Shown here piece after piece: positions 35,647-50,439 of a DNA stretch of 64,000 nucleotides. Source of the DNA: Talpa occidentalis (taxonomy: Eukaryota; Chordata; Mammalia; Eulipotyphla; Talpidae); assembly GCF_014898055.3 (NCBI RefSeq), contig NW_026555331.1:101082684-101146683 (forward strand), given 5' to 3'. Position numbers and translations under genes: made by a program. Every line of letters starts with the position of its first letter. Position 1 is the stretch's first letter. The notes under the pieces are model-generated. The model worked only from the letters and a program-made list of their open reading frames with translations, was not told the origin of the DNA and searched no databases.

Positions 35647-35782
35647 AGCCCTAGCTATAAGTTATCAGAAATCAATCTTTATAACTTTTAACTTAAGTCT
35701 TATGTGAAAGGGGCACAAATGAATAGGGATATATTTTTGTCAGAGTTAGCACAACATCCATGGTAGAAAGAAAAAGGCTGTT

Positions 35783-36044
35783 GGGCCTCCCCAGTGGCGC
35801 AGTGGTTGAGCGCTGGGTTGCGAAGCTGCCCGCAGCCTTTGCAGCGCCGGTTCGATCCCTGGCCACTGGACGAGGGTCCCACATGGCGCACAGACCTTTC
35901 CTGCCACGCCTGCTGCTCCCCTCAGCAGTGTACTTCGTCAGTCTGTCTGTTCTGTTCCCGCTCTGGCTCTGGTGAATTCTCTCACCCTCACACGCCTCTG
36001 ACTGTACCCAGTGCTTGCATAAATAAATAAATAAATATTTTGAA
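35783..36044 (+). mobile_element. SINE type A
   Basis: Full-length; AAAGAAAAAGGCTGTT duplicated at both ends. Confidence 0.95.
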
Positions 36045-36059
36045 AAAGAAAAAGGCTGT

Positions 36060-36795
36060 TCCTAGAATTAAATAACCCTGCATGCTTGAATAAAAGTTTT
36101 TAAGCAAACTGTGTCACTGCACATGTCATTGAAAGCAGTCCTCCTGGATGTCAAATTATGACTACCACGTCAGTGTAACTGAATGCAGTGTTTTGGGCAG
36201 AGTATTTTCAAGTTTAAATGCGCATGTCTTTTAACAGTAATTCTCATTATAAGAAGTTACCTTACAAAAACACCCAATCCAGAGTCCTAGCACATAAATC
36301 TAAATATGCTCAACTGAAATTACTATGAAAAGAATGCTTAAATTCTTGCACAACTATTTTGAACAATGCAACTGCTATTGTACCATTTATACCTATTTGT
36401 ACCTACACTAAAGATTCTTCAATGCTTTCAGTAAAAGCACAAATTTTATATATGACTTACTTGTTAAATTTAAAAAAGCGGGTACATGCACAGAAGAATC
36501 TTACCAGCTATTAACACCTGGGAGGTATATGGTAACACGGAGCACTGAAAAACAAATCTTCATACTTTACTTCCCCTGTTTTGAATTCTTTTGAATGTAT
36601 ACACATGTGAAAATTCAGTCTGTTTACTTAATCTTTATAGAAACTATGGTATGAAGGTTATTCCTTAGCAAAAAAACAAAAAATGTAATACATGCTCCCT
36701 GAAAATAAAAACAAAAGGGTACAACCCACAGATTTCTATTTATATGAGTCCACATCCCAAAACAGAACAAAGCTTTTCCATATTTCTGTTATCAC
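36060..36795. other. Intronic DNA without recognised features
   Basis: AT-rich, no clear repeat. Confidence 0.6.
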
Positions 36796-36811
36796 CACCA
36801 AATATAATCTT

Positions 36812-37078
36812 TTTTTTTAAAGATTTATTTATTTATGCATACAAGAATTGAGGTACAAGGCCAGAGCTACAGGGGTGTGAGAGGATTCACCAGAGACAGA
36901 GCAGGGAACAGAACAGGCAAACGGACTGAAGACACTGAGAGGAGCAGCAGGCAAGACAGGAGAGGTCTGCCGTGCCATGTGGGTTTCTCCCTGGCTAGCT
37001 GGGAATCCAACTGGCACTGCAAAGGCTTCGGACAGCGTCACAGCGCTGCCCTCAACCCACTGTGCCCCCGGGGAGGCC
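36812..37078 (-). mobile_element. SINE, mixed B/C features
   Basis: Minus copy with a type B tail (ATGCATACAAG) and a type C-like head (TCACAGCGCTGCCCTCAACC). Duplication CACCAAATATAATCTTT on both sides. It could be an intermediate subfamily or a gene-conversion product. Confidence 0.92.
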
Positions 37079-37097
37079 CACCACCAAATATAATCTT

Positions 37098-38390
37098 TAT
37101 CCAGCTTTCTCATTTGAACCTCCAGGGAATAAATACAAAGCAGCCAAAGGAGTGACTATCAGCTTAACACACATTGTCCCCAGGATCTGGGAGACACTGT
37201 TTCCATTCTAACCTCCCTGAGCCTCCATACCCTCATTCTTATACAACATTGTGCATCTCAAAGTAGAGAAGGGATTCATACCCAGGTTTAAGACCTTTTA
37301 TCTCACAGTCTTCTGGCAATGTCTCTAGTTCAATAAGGACACATGACACAAGCATCAGGACTCCTAACCAAGAGATTTCAGCACAATTTCTCCCTCCTAC
37401 TCTCTCTTAATCTTCAGTTTAAGACACTTATGCAAGCCAAGATCCTGCTAATCCTGGTAACAAGCTGTGACAACCAGGCACCATGGACTCCACTTTGGAC
37501 ACCTTTACCTCTTTTTCAATCTAAAATATATCCCATGAGTCACAATCACCTGCCTGAGATAAAGCCATAGTACCCACCTTCTCATACTGTCTGTTCTACT
37601 CTTATCTTTCCTTATGTCCATCTCACTTCCTGCAATTCATTTACATTAAGATGAAACTGTTAAAAAAAAAAAAAAAAAAAAAACCTTAGGGCAAAAAATA
37701 GACTCATTGTCTTAAAACAGGATGTCCATACGTTTTCATTCCACAGTATGCCCCGGGTTCCAGACCACCTTTACCTGTCTTTTTTCCGGACTACCTGTGC
37801 CTCTTTCCTACATGAAGATGATAAACCAACCCTTCAAAGAAGCCAAACAAGATTTCTTTTTTCTTCAGAGAAAGCAAGAAACAGGACATCTCTGCTCCAA
37901 CTTGCCATTGCAAACATGATCCGGCTGCTGTGTAAGCTACTTTGAGGATTTGACAACTGCAATGGGAGGAATGAAGGCAGGGCAGAGTCAGAAGACCTAG
38001 AAATGGGTTCCCACTAATCACCTGCAGTGCCTTGGGCAAGTCACTTCTTCTCCTGTGGCTTTATGGAGAATCCTTTGGTTAAAGTAGCTAATACCACTTA
38101 AAAAATTCTATTGTGCTATCTCTTTTATTAGTTTTTCTTTCTTAAATAGGTGTTCAACACATTCTGAAAGTAGTACCCTATTGATAAAAAGACTTGCAAA
38201 CACAATTCTTAAAAAGAGTTATTCAGACCAAGTAATCTGTCTCAAAATTAATTGAGCTAACACATCCCCTGGTTTGTGTGACTACTGTGGCCAAATGGAA
38301 TTCATAATTTGAGGAAGAGCTACCAACGATGAGGTTTCTCAATATGCAAAACAGATTTCTTGAATTTTAAAAAAAAAAATTATGAATACA
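37098..38390. other. Intronic DNA, one MIR
   Basis: MIR at 37965-38095 and a poly-A run at 37663-37683; the rest is unrecognised. Confidence 0.6.
37965..38095 (+). repeat. MIR fragment
   Basis: CAGAGTCAGAAGACCTAG, ATGGGTTCCCA and GTGCCTTGGGCAAGTCACTT follow the MIR consensus in plus orientation. Confidence 0.75.
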
Positions 38391-38667
38391 GGGCCTCCCT
38401 GCTGGCACAGGGGTGAAAGCCACAGAGCTATCAAGCTATCACCAGCCACTGCAGGACTGAGTTTGATCCCAGAGTTCAGTTCCAGGCCAGCCAGGGAGCC
38501 AACCCACATGGCACAGCAGACCTCTCCTGTCTTGCCCGCTGCTCCCTTCAGCAATGTATTGCAGTAGATCTGTCTGTTCTGCTCCCCACTCTCTTGTAAA
38601 TCCTCTCATCACCCCCAACACCTCTGGCCTGCTCCCCAGTTCTTATATGCATAAATAAATCTTTAAA
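38391..38667 (+). mobile_element. SINE type B
   Basis: Near full-length; TTATGAATACA at both ends. Confidence 0.93.
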
Positions 38668-38948
38668 AAATTTTATGAATACAATGGAAGTAATGCTTTA
38701 CTTATCCCAGCATCCTAAGATATCAAAATGATCAGAGTATTTTTAATGAGCCAATGATATTCAGAAATGTTTTGGCCAATAGTTTTAATGTCTATTTGTC
38801 AAATCATCTAGTAAATTAGACACCACACAAAAGGAGTGGACTTGGTCTACAATGCTGTGCAAAGGACTTTCCAAATGTACTTTAATAAACACGGACTAGA
38901 TCATCTATAAAAAAGTGACAGACACAAGTAGTATTAAAACAGATTGCA

Positions 38949-39217
38949 GGGCCTCCCTGGTGGCGCAACGGTTGAGCGCTGGGTTGCGAAGCTGCCGGCA
39001 GCCTCTGCAGCACCGGTTCTATCCCCGGCTGCTCCCCGGCCACCTGAGGAGGGTCCCACATGGCCCGCAGACCTCTCCTGCCGCCTGCTGCTCCCCTCAG
39101 CAGTGTACTTCGGTCCTTCTGCCTGCTCTGCTCCCCGCTCTGGCTCTGGTGAATTCTCTCACCCTCCTGCGCTTCTGACTGTACCCAGTGCTTGTATAAA
39201 TAAATAAATCTTTTTTT
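38949..39217 (+). mobile_element. SINE type A, young signature
   Basis: Preceded by AACAGATTGCA; the tail runs into a partial minus SINE. Confidence 0.93.
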
Positions 39218-39328
39218 TTAAGATTTATTAAAAAAAAATAAGGGAGTTACTGAGGGGAGTAACAGGCAAGACAGGAGAGGTCTGCTGCGCCATGTGGGTT
39301 AGCTCCCTGGCCACCAGGGAGGCCCCTT
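39218..39328 (-). mobile_element. Partial SINE, minus
   Basis: Has the tail (TAAGATTTATT), a middle block (CTGAGGGGAGTAACAGG...) and the first bases of the head (CCACCAGGGAGGCCCC). The rest is deleted. Confidence 0.85.
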
Positions 39329-39359
39329 TTTTTCCTTACATTTTTAAAAGAACAGATTT

Positions 39360-41388
39360 ATCAGGAAAAGGAAGAAAGAGGGACCTGCATAGACACTGGT
39401 CTCTAACAGGTTTTAAATAGAACTTTCTCATAAGGCCTTCTTATGGTCCTAGAAAAGTAAGAAAATGAACTAAAATCCTAATAAATGAACTCTGGAAAAA
39501 TGATTATATCCAGATTGCTCCAAAATTCATAAATCATGTTCCACCTATTTACAGCAAAACTAGAAGGCTGACATTTACCACCACCCCTGCTCACGCATTT
39601 ATCTATCTAAATCACAATGTCTGTGGTATTCTATACAGCTGACTATACCTTCCTTTCCACAGGTGTTCCTCATTTATCTCCCAGAAACAATTCACTCTGC
39701 TTGTTTTCTTCTATACCCCACTGACCTTAACTTGTCTTTGTTGGTCCCTCCTCTTAGGGCACCAGGATCTAGGTGATCCTGTCCAATTCCATGATTCCAA
39801 ACACTACAAATTAATGAAGCTTACAATATTCACCTCTACTTTATAAATCTCTTCCTATACAACATATATCTAAGAATTTAGGCCTCTTTCAGCTTATATT
39901 TCCATTCTGCAAAGATTACTTCTATAGTAATTTGAAACTATTTCCTAATCAAGTTAAATGGTATCAGGATAATTCTCTAAAATATTACATTCATAGGCTA
40001 TGCATTCCCCCTCAGAGCAACAAAATTCACACACTATATTAATACTTGTAACTGTGTTTCTTTACCAGTACTGAACACTTGTCAAAGAGTAATTTGACCA
40101 TGGTGAATTACACCCTCAATTTTAGTAGAGGACCAAAAACTACCCTTGCCACCAGTCTACCAAAAAACAACAAAAAACCCTGGCAGTCCTAGTCCATTTG
40201 TAAACATCAGATTTGCTGGGCAGTGCTTCTAAGAATGCCAACCCTGCCCGTCGTCGGTCACTGCTACCACACTGCCACCTCCTGTCTTAGAACTCTGAAA
40301 GCTTGAATCAGATGCGACAATCGAGAAAGGAAATGGCTAAGAATAGCCACCCTCTCCTTCCTCCCAGACCAAACCAACTACCAGGGTTACTGAGCAGATA
40401 ATTCACACCTTTCAAAAATTGGTTACTCCTAGAAAAATTGCTGCCTGAACATTGTTAAAGACAATTACAAAAACCTTGACTTAAAATATATGAAGGTGGC
40501 TGAACAGCTTTGCTTTAATACAAGCCCCCAGACCCATAACAACACATTAAGTGCAGTGGTGTACCTCTTAAAAGAATTTCAAAGCATGGCAAAAATAAGT
40601 TCCCTCTCACTACTGCCCAAAATGAATACACATACAAAAGCAACTGACCTTCCATACTACAAAATAGAAATACAAGTTCCTTATAGGGAAAACCATGGAT
40701 CTCTGTAATTCCAAAAGATATTTAAAAACCTTAACTGGTAACTCATCTATTTCAAACAGAATGGCAAAACTCAGAAAAATATGCCCCTTGTAGTTTATTA
40801 TAAAGGCATTTGGCATGAACAGAGAATGTAAGTGATCACACAAATCAAAAGGAAAGCCAAAAAAACAGAAGCCAAGATTCTGAATTCCCACTGGCTCCAA
40901 GCACTTGTCATGTTTCCATAACGTCTTCCTTGTTAATGTGGACAATCACACAGATGCTACTTACCAACATTCATTTAACTTTTTTTATTCTAATAAAGAT
41001 AAAGTAAAAAAAATTTAAACTCTTTGAAACTATTAAGACAATATGAAATTTTAAAAAAGCAAAATCTTTTTGGCTATAACCACCTAAACAATCATGCATG
41101 ACTGATTTTAAACTGAGCACTCCCAAGGATAACCCTGCTTATGGTTCTTCACCAGCCATGAAAGTTTCCTAACATTCAAATCTATGCATGTGTGAGAAAT
41201 CTACCCAATGCACAAGTTTCACCTGTACACACTGATAAGGAGCAGCACAGCTATCCATACCTGTATTTAGATGTTCAGCATTAGAAAGAGCTTTTGTTGA
41301 CCTGACCCAACAGGGTCTTATGCCTTGAAGAAGGAGCACATTTCTGGGCACATTGCCCCACCCTCTTCTTTACTTAATGGCTGTCAAA
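39360..41388. other. Intronic DNA without recognised features
   Basis: Neither repeats nor exon signals recognised. Confidence 0.6.
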
Positions 41389-41404
41389 ATGCAGCAATAA
41401 CTTT

Positions 41405-41679
41405 TTTTTTTTTTTTTTTTTTTTTTTTGTTTATACATGCACTGGGTACAGTCAGAAGCGCGGGAGGGTGAGAGAATTCACCAGAGCCAGAGCGGGGAGC
41501 AGAGCAGGCAGAAGGACCGAAGTACACTGCTGAGGGGAGCAGCGGGCGGCAGGAGAGGTCTGCGTGCCATGTGGGACCCTCCTCTGGTGGCCGGGAGCAG
41601 CTGGGATCGAACCGGCGCCACAGAGGATGCAGGCAGCTTTGCAACCCAGAGCTCAACCGCTGCACAACCGGGGAGGCCG
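41405..41679 (-). mobile_element. SINE type A, long T tail
   Basis: Minus copy with a run of about 26 T and a near-consensus body; TGCAGCAATAACTTTT on both sides. One of the youngest-looking copies. Confidence 0.96.
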
Positions 41680-42479
41680 TGCAGCAATAACTTTTAAATA
41701 GTCACTTAAAATAAGATGTTTACAACCCCAGAAACTTTCATACATGCTCAATCTATACAATTTATATGGTAAACATCAGAATCTATTATGGAAATAAGCT
41801 GTTCACTTAACTTTTTTTTAAGCAAACAAAAAACAGACATTTGGGATTTGGCATATTTGCTTTAACAAACGCTTTCTGGAAAAATATTAGCAACTATATC
41901 CTACTATTTGTCACCTTTATTCAAATATATTTTAGCTATAATAATCCTAATCATAATGCTGACAGCTAAACCATCAGGAAATTTAAGCTGCAAAAATTTG
42001 AAAATATATTTATGTTCATAATTGTGAAAAGTCATGGAAAATGAACTAAAACTACCATTCTCTCAGTTTTCCAATGTCAGCAACTTTCCCATTCTTTTTC
42101 CCATGCCCAGTGATCCACGACATAACAAAAAAACTGCATCAGTGCTATTTACAAAATCACATAGGGGCACATACAAGGTCCCACAAGATACTGAGTATCA
42201 GACTCAGCTACAGTCTTTCAAAGTCACAAACCATATTCACACCCACCCTCCTCCCCAAGGGGAGCAAATTTTTTAAAGCTTATACCTCAGAGTAAAGTCA
42301 AGTCTTCTTGCTTTGTCTTATATTTGAAACAAAAAGTGCAACACTATTACAGATCTCCAACTCTATCTTCTTTTTGGATACAAGGAACCTCAAGTTCTGT
42401 GAAGTACTGCTATTATCTTCCCCAACTGAGGGGTATCTGAATGCAGAAAATCAACATTCCTTCCACATTCCCTTGAGAC

Positions 42480-42930
42480 TTCGGTAAGCAGGAGCTAAAC
42501 TTGGTCTGAACTAAACTCAACAATGCCTCTCTTCCTGTAAGGGTCCCTGCCTACCTATACTTGAAGTCAGAGTTGGGCCAGCCTGCCAAATAAACATCCA
42601 GTCACCTCCTGAAACTGCTCCCCTGTTTAGTTGCTGCAAGCCCATTCATCCATCTCAGAGTGCTTCCATAAGCATTCTCAGCACCCGCTCCCAACGTGCC
42701 TTGCACAACAGGTATAAAGGTCACTGTGGCATATGTGGGTGTGCCTGCCTCGGATGCCCACATGATGGTGGGATGGAATGTAACGACTGCTAAGCACAAA
42801 GAACTGGTCTACAACACTGGCACTCAACTCACTATCACCAATCCCATCCACCCAGACCTTCACATTGGTGCTGGCCATGTGGAGCACCACGTTGCCTTCT
42901 CTGCCCTCTCCGACTGCCTATCAGAGTGAA
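42480..42930. other. GC-elevated patch, identity unknown
   Basis: Richer in GC than its intron surroundings and open on both strands (for example plus 42696-42929 and minus 42678-42890). I translated all plausible frames and recognised no protein. It could be a decayed processed pseudogene, an old repeat or a conserved non-coding element. Confidence 0.3.
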
Positions 42931-43289
42931 AAAAGTCCAGATAAGGGAAACCACATCACAATTGCAAGATTCAGCTAAAACAAAAATTTTATATAGTTTT
43001 CCAGCAAGCTTCCTTAGACAGAGAAAGTTCTACTTTTGTCTTAAGCAAATGACTAAAATATATGCAAAGGACTTTGATTGTTCTCAAAATCAGCAAAAAT
43101 TCATCTCCTATGTAGTCACTCCTGCTTACAAGTAAGACAGTATAATTTAAAATCCTGAGAATTTTAATGCTAGTGAAAATCAATAAGGAATTTTAATCCA
43201 TATTGTTAATAAACTGAAAAAACTTCCATTGGTAAGTAAATTGCTGACAACACTTTACCTTATATTCCTTCCTAAATAGCAACTCCTGT

Positions 43290-43382
43290 TCCTTATTTAA
43301 AAAAAAAAAAAAACAAGTGACTAAGTATGTCTTTAGATTGGGTAAAAGCCTTTCAAAAAAAAAACAAAAAAAAAAAAAAACA
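43290..43382. repeat. A-rich low-complexity tract
   Basis: Two long A runs separated by about 40 bp of ordinary sequence. Confidence 0.7.
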
Positions 43383-44495
43383 GGGAGTCTTTACTACATG
43401 ATGTTTTTAACTTAATTCCCTACACATGAGGAGAAATTCACACCAGGCTGGAAAGTAAAAAATCAGGAGAGTAAGTCAGAGAAATCTGCACTGACACTCA
43501 GGTCAATGAATTATATCCAAAAAACAAGACATTTAATCATTACTATTAGAAATTCACAAATGTTAAAATGCCAGTCCCTCAACACAACTCTTATTTTTTA
43601 ATTCAAAATTTGCAGGAAATTAAGGCACTGGCTAAACATGAGCCAATTGGAATTTGCAGAATGTACTTATTTTTTCCCCTAAGCAACCAATTCAGATTAT
43701 GCCTCTAAACCAATTTTAAAGAAGATATATCTTCTCACTCTGTAATTCTGATTAAACTGACTTCAAGTTAGATACTTTACAGTGCATTCTACTTTAGAAT
43801 CTTTTAAAAAATAACTACATTTTCCTACATGAAATAGCTCAACACCTACAGAAACTCTTAACTACAACTAAACCAGGGCACATGAATGAATCCCTTTCCA
43901 ATTATTCTAGTTGAAATTAAGTTCATGAACAAGAGAAGTCCTCCAAATCCAACCCAGCTCAGTAACAAAAACAAGATTTGTGAAAATGTTTTACTGGAAG
44001 AGAGCTCAATCTAGAAATCTAGATATATGATAACACCTTATATAGCCATGTCCCTCCGCACAGTACCAGGTAGAGAGCCAACCCCTCAAGCTCACACACT
44101 CTTACCAATATCTAATCAACACACACAGTCCTAGTTTAAATTAACTTTCAGTGTATTGCTGGGCCCAGAATGGGAGTGGGGGATGGGAGAGAAGACAGAA
44201 ACTAACCCCACGGCGCAAAATCCGGAGGGAGGAGCACATTTCCAGTTAAGAATCACAGAGCCAAGATTTGGCTTGGTCCTAAGGAGTCATTTCTCCAAAA
44301 TACTCCAGAGGTTATATAACATTCTCCCAACATTCTACCAAGTGGCACACTACACATGCTCTCCTAAGAAGAGCAATCCCCTCACTTAAGTAGCACAAAT
44401 ATGCAGATCTTCATGTTGGAAGCAAAAACATTTTCTTAAAGGGGGAGATGAATGGAAAACAAAAGAGCATTTGCAGAAAACTACCTAACGCTGGA

Positions 44496-44542
44496 GTGAA
44501 TGAAAGCCCTTCTGAGTAGGAGAAGCCCGGGCTTTCATTCAC
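44496..44542. repeat. 14-bp perfect inverted repeat
   Basis: GTGAATGAAAGCCC (44496-44509) and GGGCTTTCATTCAC (44529-44542) with a 19-nt loop, about 540 bp into IGF2BP3 intron 2. Confidence 0.9.
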
Positions 44543-45079
44543 GCTTTCCAATCCCGGCTGGTAGCTAACAGGGTAAAGGTAAATTCCTCTCCTCTTACAT
44601 GTGGGGATGGCCTCCCAAACCTCTTAGCCTGGTTGCTGCCAACTGGGGTCAGAGTAAAAAAGGCGAGACACACCCGCCTGCGACTGCAGCTGCTCCTGTC
44701 CATCCATTACTTACAGGTGGGGGGCGGGGGTCATACACGGCTTCCTAGACCTACAGAACTGCCTTTGAAACTGTTTTCTTGGTGTAGCACCCTGACCTAC
44801 TCCGCCAGAGAACATTTAGCTGTGCGAACTTCCTTGAGAGAATTTTATACCAATAACAATAATTCAGTGGCAGACTCCACAAATGCCCTCGGTTCCTTGG
44901 AAGCATTCCTTACGCACACTTAGAGACACACTTACAGAAGACACACACACCCCTGTCATAAAATTAAATGCAAAAGTAAAAGATGAGAAACGCCGCTTAA
45001 GAGAAAAAGAAATTGTTTTCTGTGGCGTTAGGAGTCTTTCCTTCCAATTATGGGGTAAGAACAAGAACCGATGAGCTCA

Positions 45080-47300
<2,221 letters not shown>

Positions 47301-47691
47301 CGGGAGGGGGAGGAAGGGAAAAGGCTGAAGGAGCCGCAGCCGGGGCGCGCGGGAGGGGCCGGCTGTCACGACGCGAGTTTGGAAAGGGTTATCTGGTCGG
47401 GGCGGGCCCCGCGGGGGCGGGGAGGGAGAGCAAGCTTTAAAAAAAAAAAGAAAAGAAAAGAGGTGCGGGTGGAGGGTGCTAACTAGGCAATGCTTCAGCT
47501 CTCGCGGCCGCAGTTTTCCATATGCAATTGTTGGAGGTGATGAACAAATCAGAGAGTCGCGATCCCGAACTCGCCCCGCGGCTCTGATGACAGACGTGCA
47601 GCCCCGGCCGAGCCCAAAGCACGTTTTCGGGGCGGGCAGGGGCGGAAACGCGCGGGGCTGCAGCGGCGGGAGAGGCGGGCGGCGCGCCCCA

Positions 47692-47727
47692 CCCCGCACC
47701 CCGCCCCGCACCCCGCCCCGCACCCCC
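47692..47727. repeat. 12-bp C-rich tandem repeat, three units
   Basis: The unit CCCCGCACCCCG occurs three times head to tail; the third copy ends in a C instead of G. It lies in the CpG island about 1.05 kb upstream of the IGF2BP3 ATG. Confidence 0.85.
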
Positions 47728-47909
47728 TCCAGGCGCGGGCGCGGCGCGGCGGGCCGTGGGGGATGGGCGGCCGCGGGCCCGGGGCGGGCGTCTGGGCGAC
47801 ACCTCCTCCGCCCCGCCGGCTCGCGGGGGCTCTCGGCTTCGCGTTTGCCATTGGCTGCGCGACTCAGAAAAGGCTCCGGGATAAATGAGGCGGGGGGCGG
47901 GCTTGGCCT

Positions 47910-47960
47910 CGGGTGGGGGAGGGGAGGGGCGGGGAGGGGAGGGCAGGGGCGGGGGTTCGG
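47910..47960 (+). repeat. G-rich tract with quadruplex potential
   Basis: Many runs of four or more G separated by single A or C bases (GGGGAGGGGAGGGGCGGGG type) lie on the plus strand at the distal edge of the CpG island. This spacing suits a stable DNA G-quadruplex, or SP/KLF-type zinc-finger binding. Confidence 0.7.
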
Positions 47961-47990
47961 GCTCGGGCTTGGGGGCGTGTGGGGCCGCCG

Positions 47991-50439
47991 AGGCCCGGGG
48001 AGAGCGGGCAAAGTGGGAAAAGTCGGTGTTTAAAGGAAACGATTTCTTCCTGGAGTTTGTGAAGGGGGTGTTGGGGGAGGCTGGTACTTTTATTTAAATT
48101 ATTTTAGTTGGAGAACTTGGGACTCTTCAAAACAGGAAGACCGCTCTGCCTTCCCCCTAGGTGGTATTCGCACTTGAGAAATTGTTCTTGTCTCCTTCTG
48201 CCTGTTTTCTGCCCGCATTTGGTCATGAGAACTGATCCTGCTTCCCCCTGTGTGTAATGAGCACAATGGTGGGTGTGTGGGAAAAGGGTCTGGGCCCGGT
48301 GGAGCCTTCCTGGGCCAGCAGATTGTGGGCTGCAGGAGGAATACGGAAATGAGCACAGTTCTGGGGGAAATCGCCAAGTGTCGTTTCAGGATTGTGTGCT
48401 CTGCTCAGGCTTCATTTGCACCAGATACTTGTGGCATATTTTTAACAAGTATTTCATGGGAAAGATAGAAAATGCTGTTTTTTCAGTGAATGGAGTTCTA
48501 TGTAGGATGGAAATATAAACAATCTTCAATGCTAGCTCTAGTGGAGCCATTCATTACTTAGAACGATTACAATGTACTGTATGCTAAAAAAGATACTGTG
48601 ATTTACATTGTGACATCTTCAGTAATTATGACATTTGATAGAATTTGTTTCCCTTGGTCATACCTGTAGATGTCATTTAAAAGTGTATGTTTTCCAATTA
48701 AAAGACGAATGGTAGTTACTTTTTAAAAATACATGGGAATGACTGTGTGATAACAAAGAGTATTCACTTTTTTTTCTTTTAAAAGGAACTTATTTTTCAA
48801 TTTTGAGTTAAGGAACCGGAAGGTGTCAGATCACCATTTCAGATGCAACTGTGCTCTCGAACAGGTTTGTCTTTCCTGCCAACCAAATCCAACCTTTAAA
48901 GCGTAAGCTCACTTTTACAATATTTTCATTCACATTTAACTTAGTAAATTGTTCTTTCTGATATAGAAGAACAAACTCTGTTTTTGTGTATTACTATTTA
49001 GCCCTGTGTTTTCTACCTTCAAAGAACATTTTGGTGGGGAAATTTTAAGTTTATACTTTAGGTTTAACTTTTTTAAAGAGCTTAGCCTTCCTTTTGTTTT
49101 TAAAAGCAAACATGGGTTCTAAAAAAGGATGAATTTTTTATGACTTGTGTGGTATGCAAACTAAGTATCAAAAGTTATTAATTTATTTTTCATGTACCTG
49201 TTGCATGTGATCAACAACTGTATGCAGTAATATTTTTCATTTAGTAATATTTGTTTTTCTAAATAACATCTCAATTTTACAGAATAGCCTGTTGATCATT
49301 TAACTTCTAGTAATTTTTTATAAGGACAAATTTCATATCTACAGCTTGTTTGCACAGTCAATTGAAAAGTGTCTTCTGGATTGTTGGCTGGGTTTTCTCT
49401 TATTAAAACCGAGACCTTAAGGAAATATCTACTTCCAAAGCATGGGGTAAATTGTTTATTTTCCATAAATACTAGCCCATGCTTGTCTGTCACTATCAAA
49501 CAAATCTAACAGCTGGAATTGAAAACAAGTGTGTGCTGTTTTGGTGAAATATGTTTCTGGGGCTCTTGTGAACTTAATCTGTGTATTATTGTAACCAAAC
49601 TGGATACTCCCGTTAACGACCTTAAAAACATACACGAATTATGCAAGCTCAAACATCAAAAAGAGAGGGGCATAATTCCAAGTATCCCTTCCAAGCTTTG
49701 GAGGGTAAGTACACTCAATGACTAAATAAGAAGAGCATGGGTAGTTGTTTTTGGTTTTGACTAGCATTTCAAGCGCAAAAATACCTGATAGATTTTCAAG
49801 AACGAAAAGGTCAATCTAACTTCCAGCTTTGTGATAGGTTTCACACAAGAAATTTGCTGTGTATATGGGCTACTCCAAATTCTTCTGAAGCAGTTGCAGT
49901 TCTTAATGTGAACTCCATGAAGAAAGGATTCCCACCCATTGTATATGCTCTGTTGCTGCTGAGTCCCTCCAACTGAGAGCCTGTTTACTCTTTGGACAGC
50001 TGCACCTCCTCCTTATCCGCTGACCTAAGGATGATAAAAATGTTTCTTGTGGTTCAATGTAACACTAATGAAGAGAAACTGTGTGTAGTAGGTCCTTTAC
50101 CCACGCTGTACCCCAGGGTCATGAGCGAAGACAGACCAGGTAAAGGCGGTGGGTATATTGGCCATTCTCGGTGTTTCCCCCTCACTCCCTGCTGGCCGTA
50201 AGCAGGAGCCCTTCTCTCGGGTGGACACGCAGAGCCGCCGCTTCGCCTGGGCCTCGTAGGGGGCATTTCTTAACCGTTTTTGTTCCTTCACACAGCTATC
50301 CAGGATCTGCTCTGTTCAAGCCAGATACATGATAAGTGGTAATGTGGTTGTCCCCTCTCTTCAGGATCTGCCTTCATTTATTTGGTTTACAATAAAAAAT
50401 GGTGCCCCAGCAGAGAAGATGGGGCTGTTTCCTTTTCCC
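47991..50439. other. Upstream intergenic DNA between the two CpG islands
   Basis: AT-rich, no interspersed repeat recognised, no gene seen. Confidence 0.6.

Noticed and set aside
1..41000. Exon 3 and later exons of IGF2BP3
   Set aside because: I scanned the minus strand for the expected linker and RRM2 peptides and found no match with splice sites; a tool-based search would be needed to exclude them fully.
42696..42929. 77-codon plus ORF
   Set aside because: No ATG at its start (GTG), no known family, no splice context; kept only as part of an unknown GC patch.
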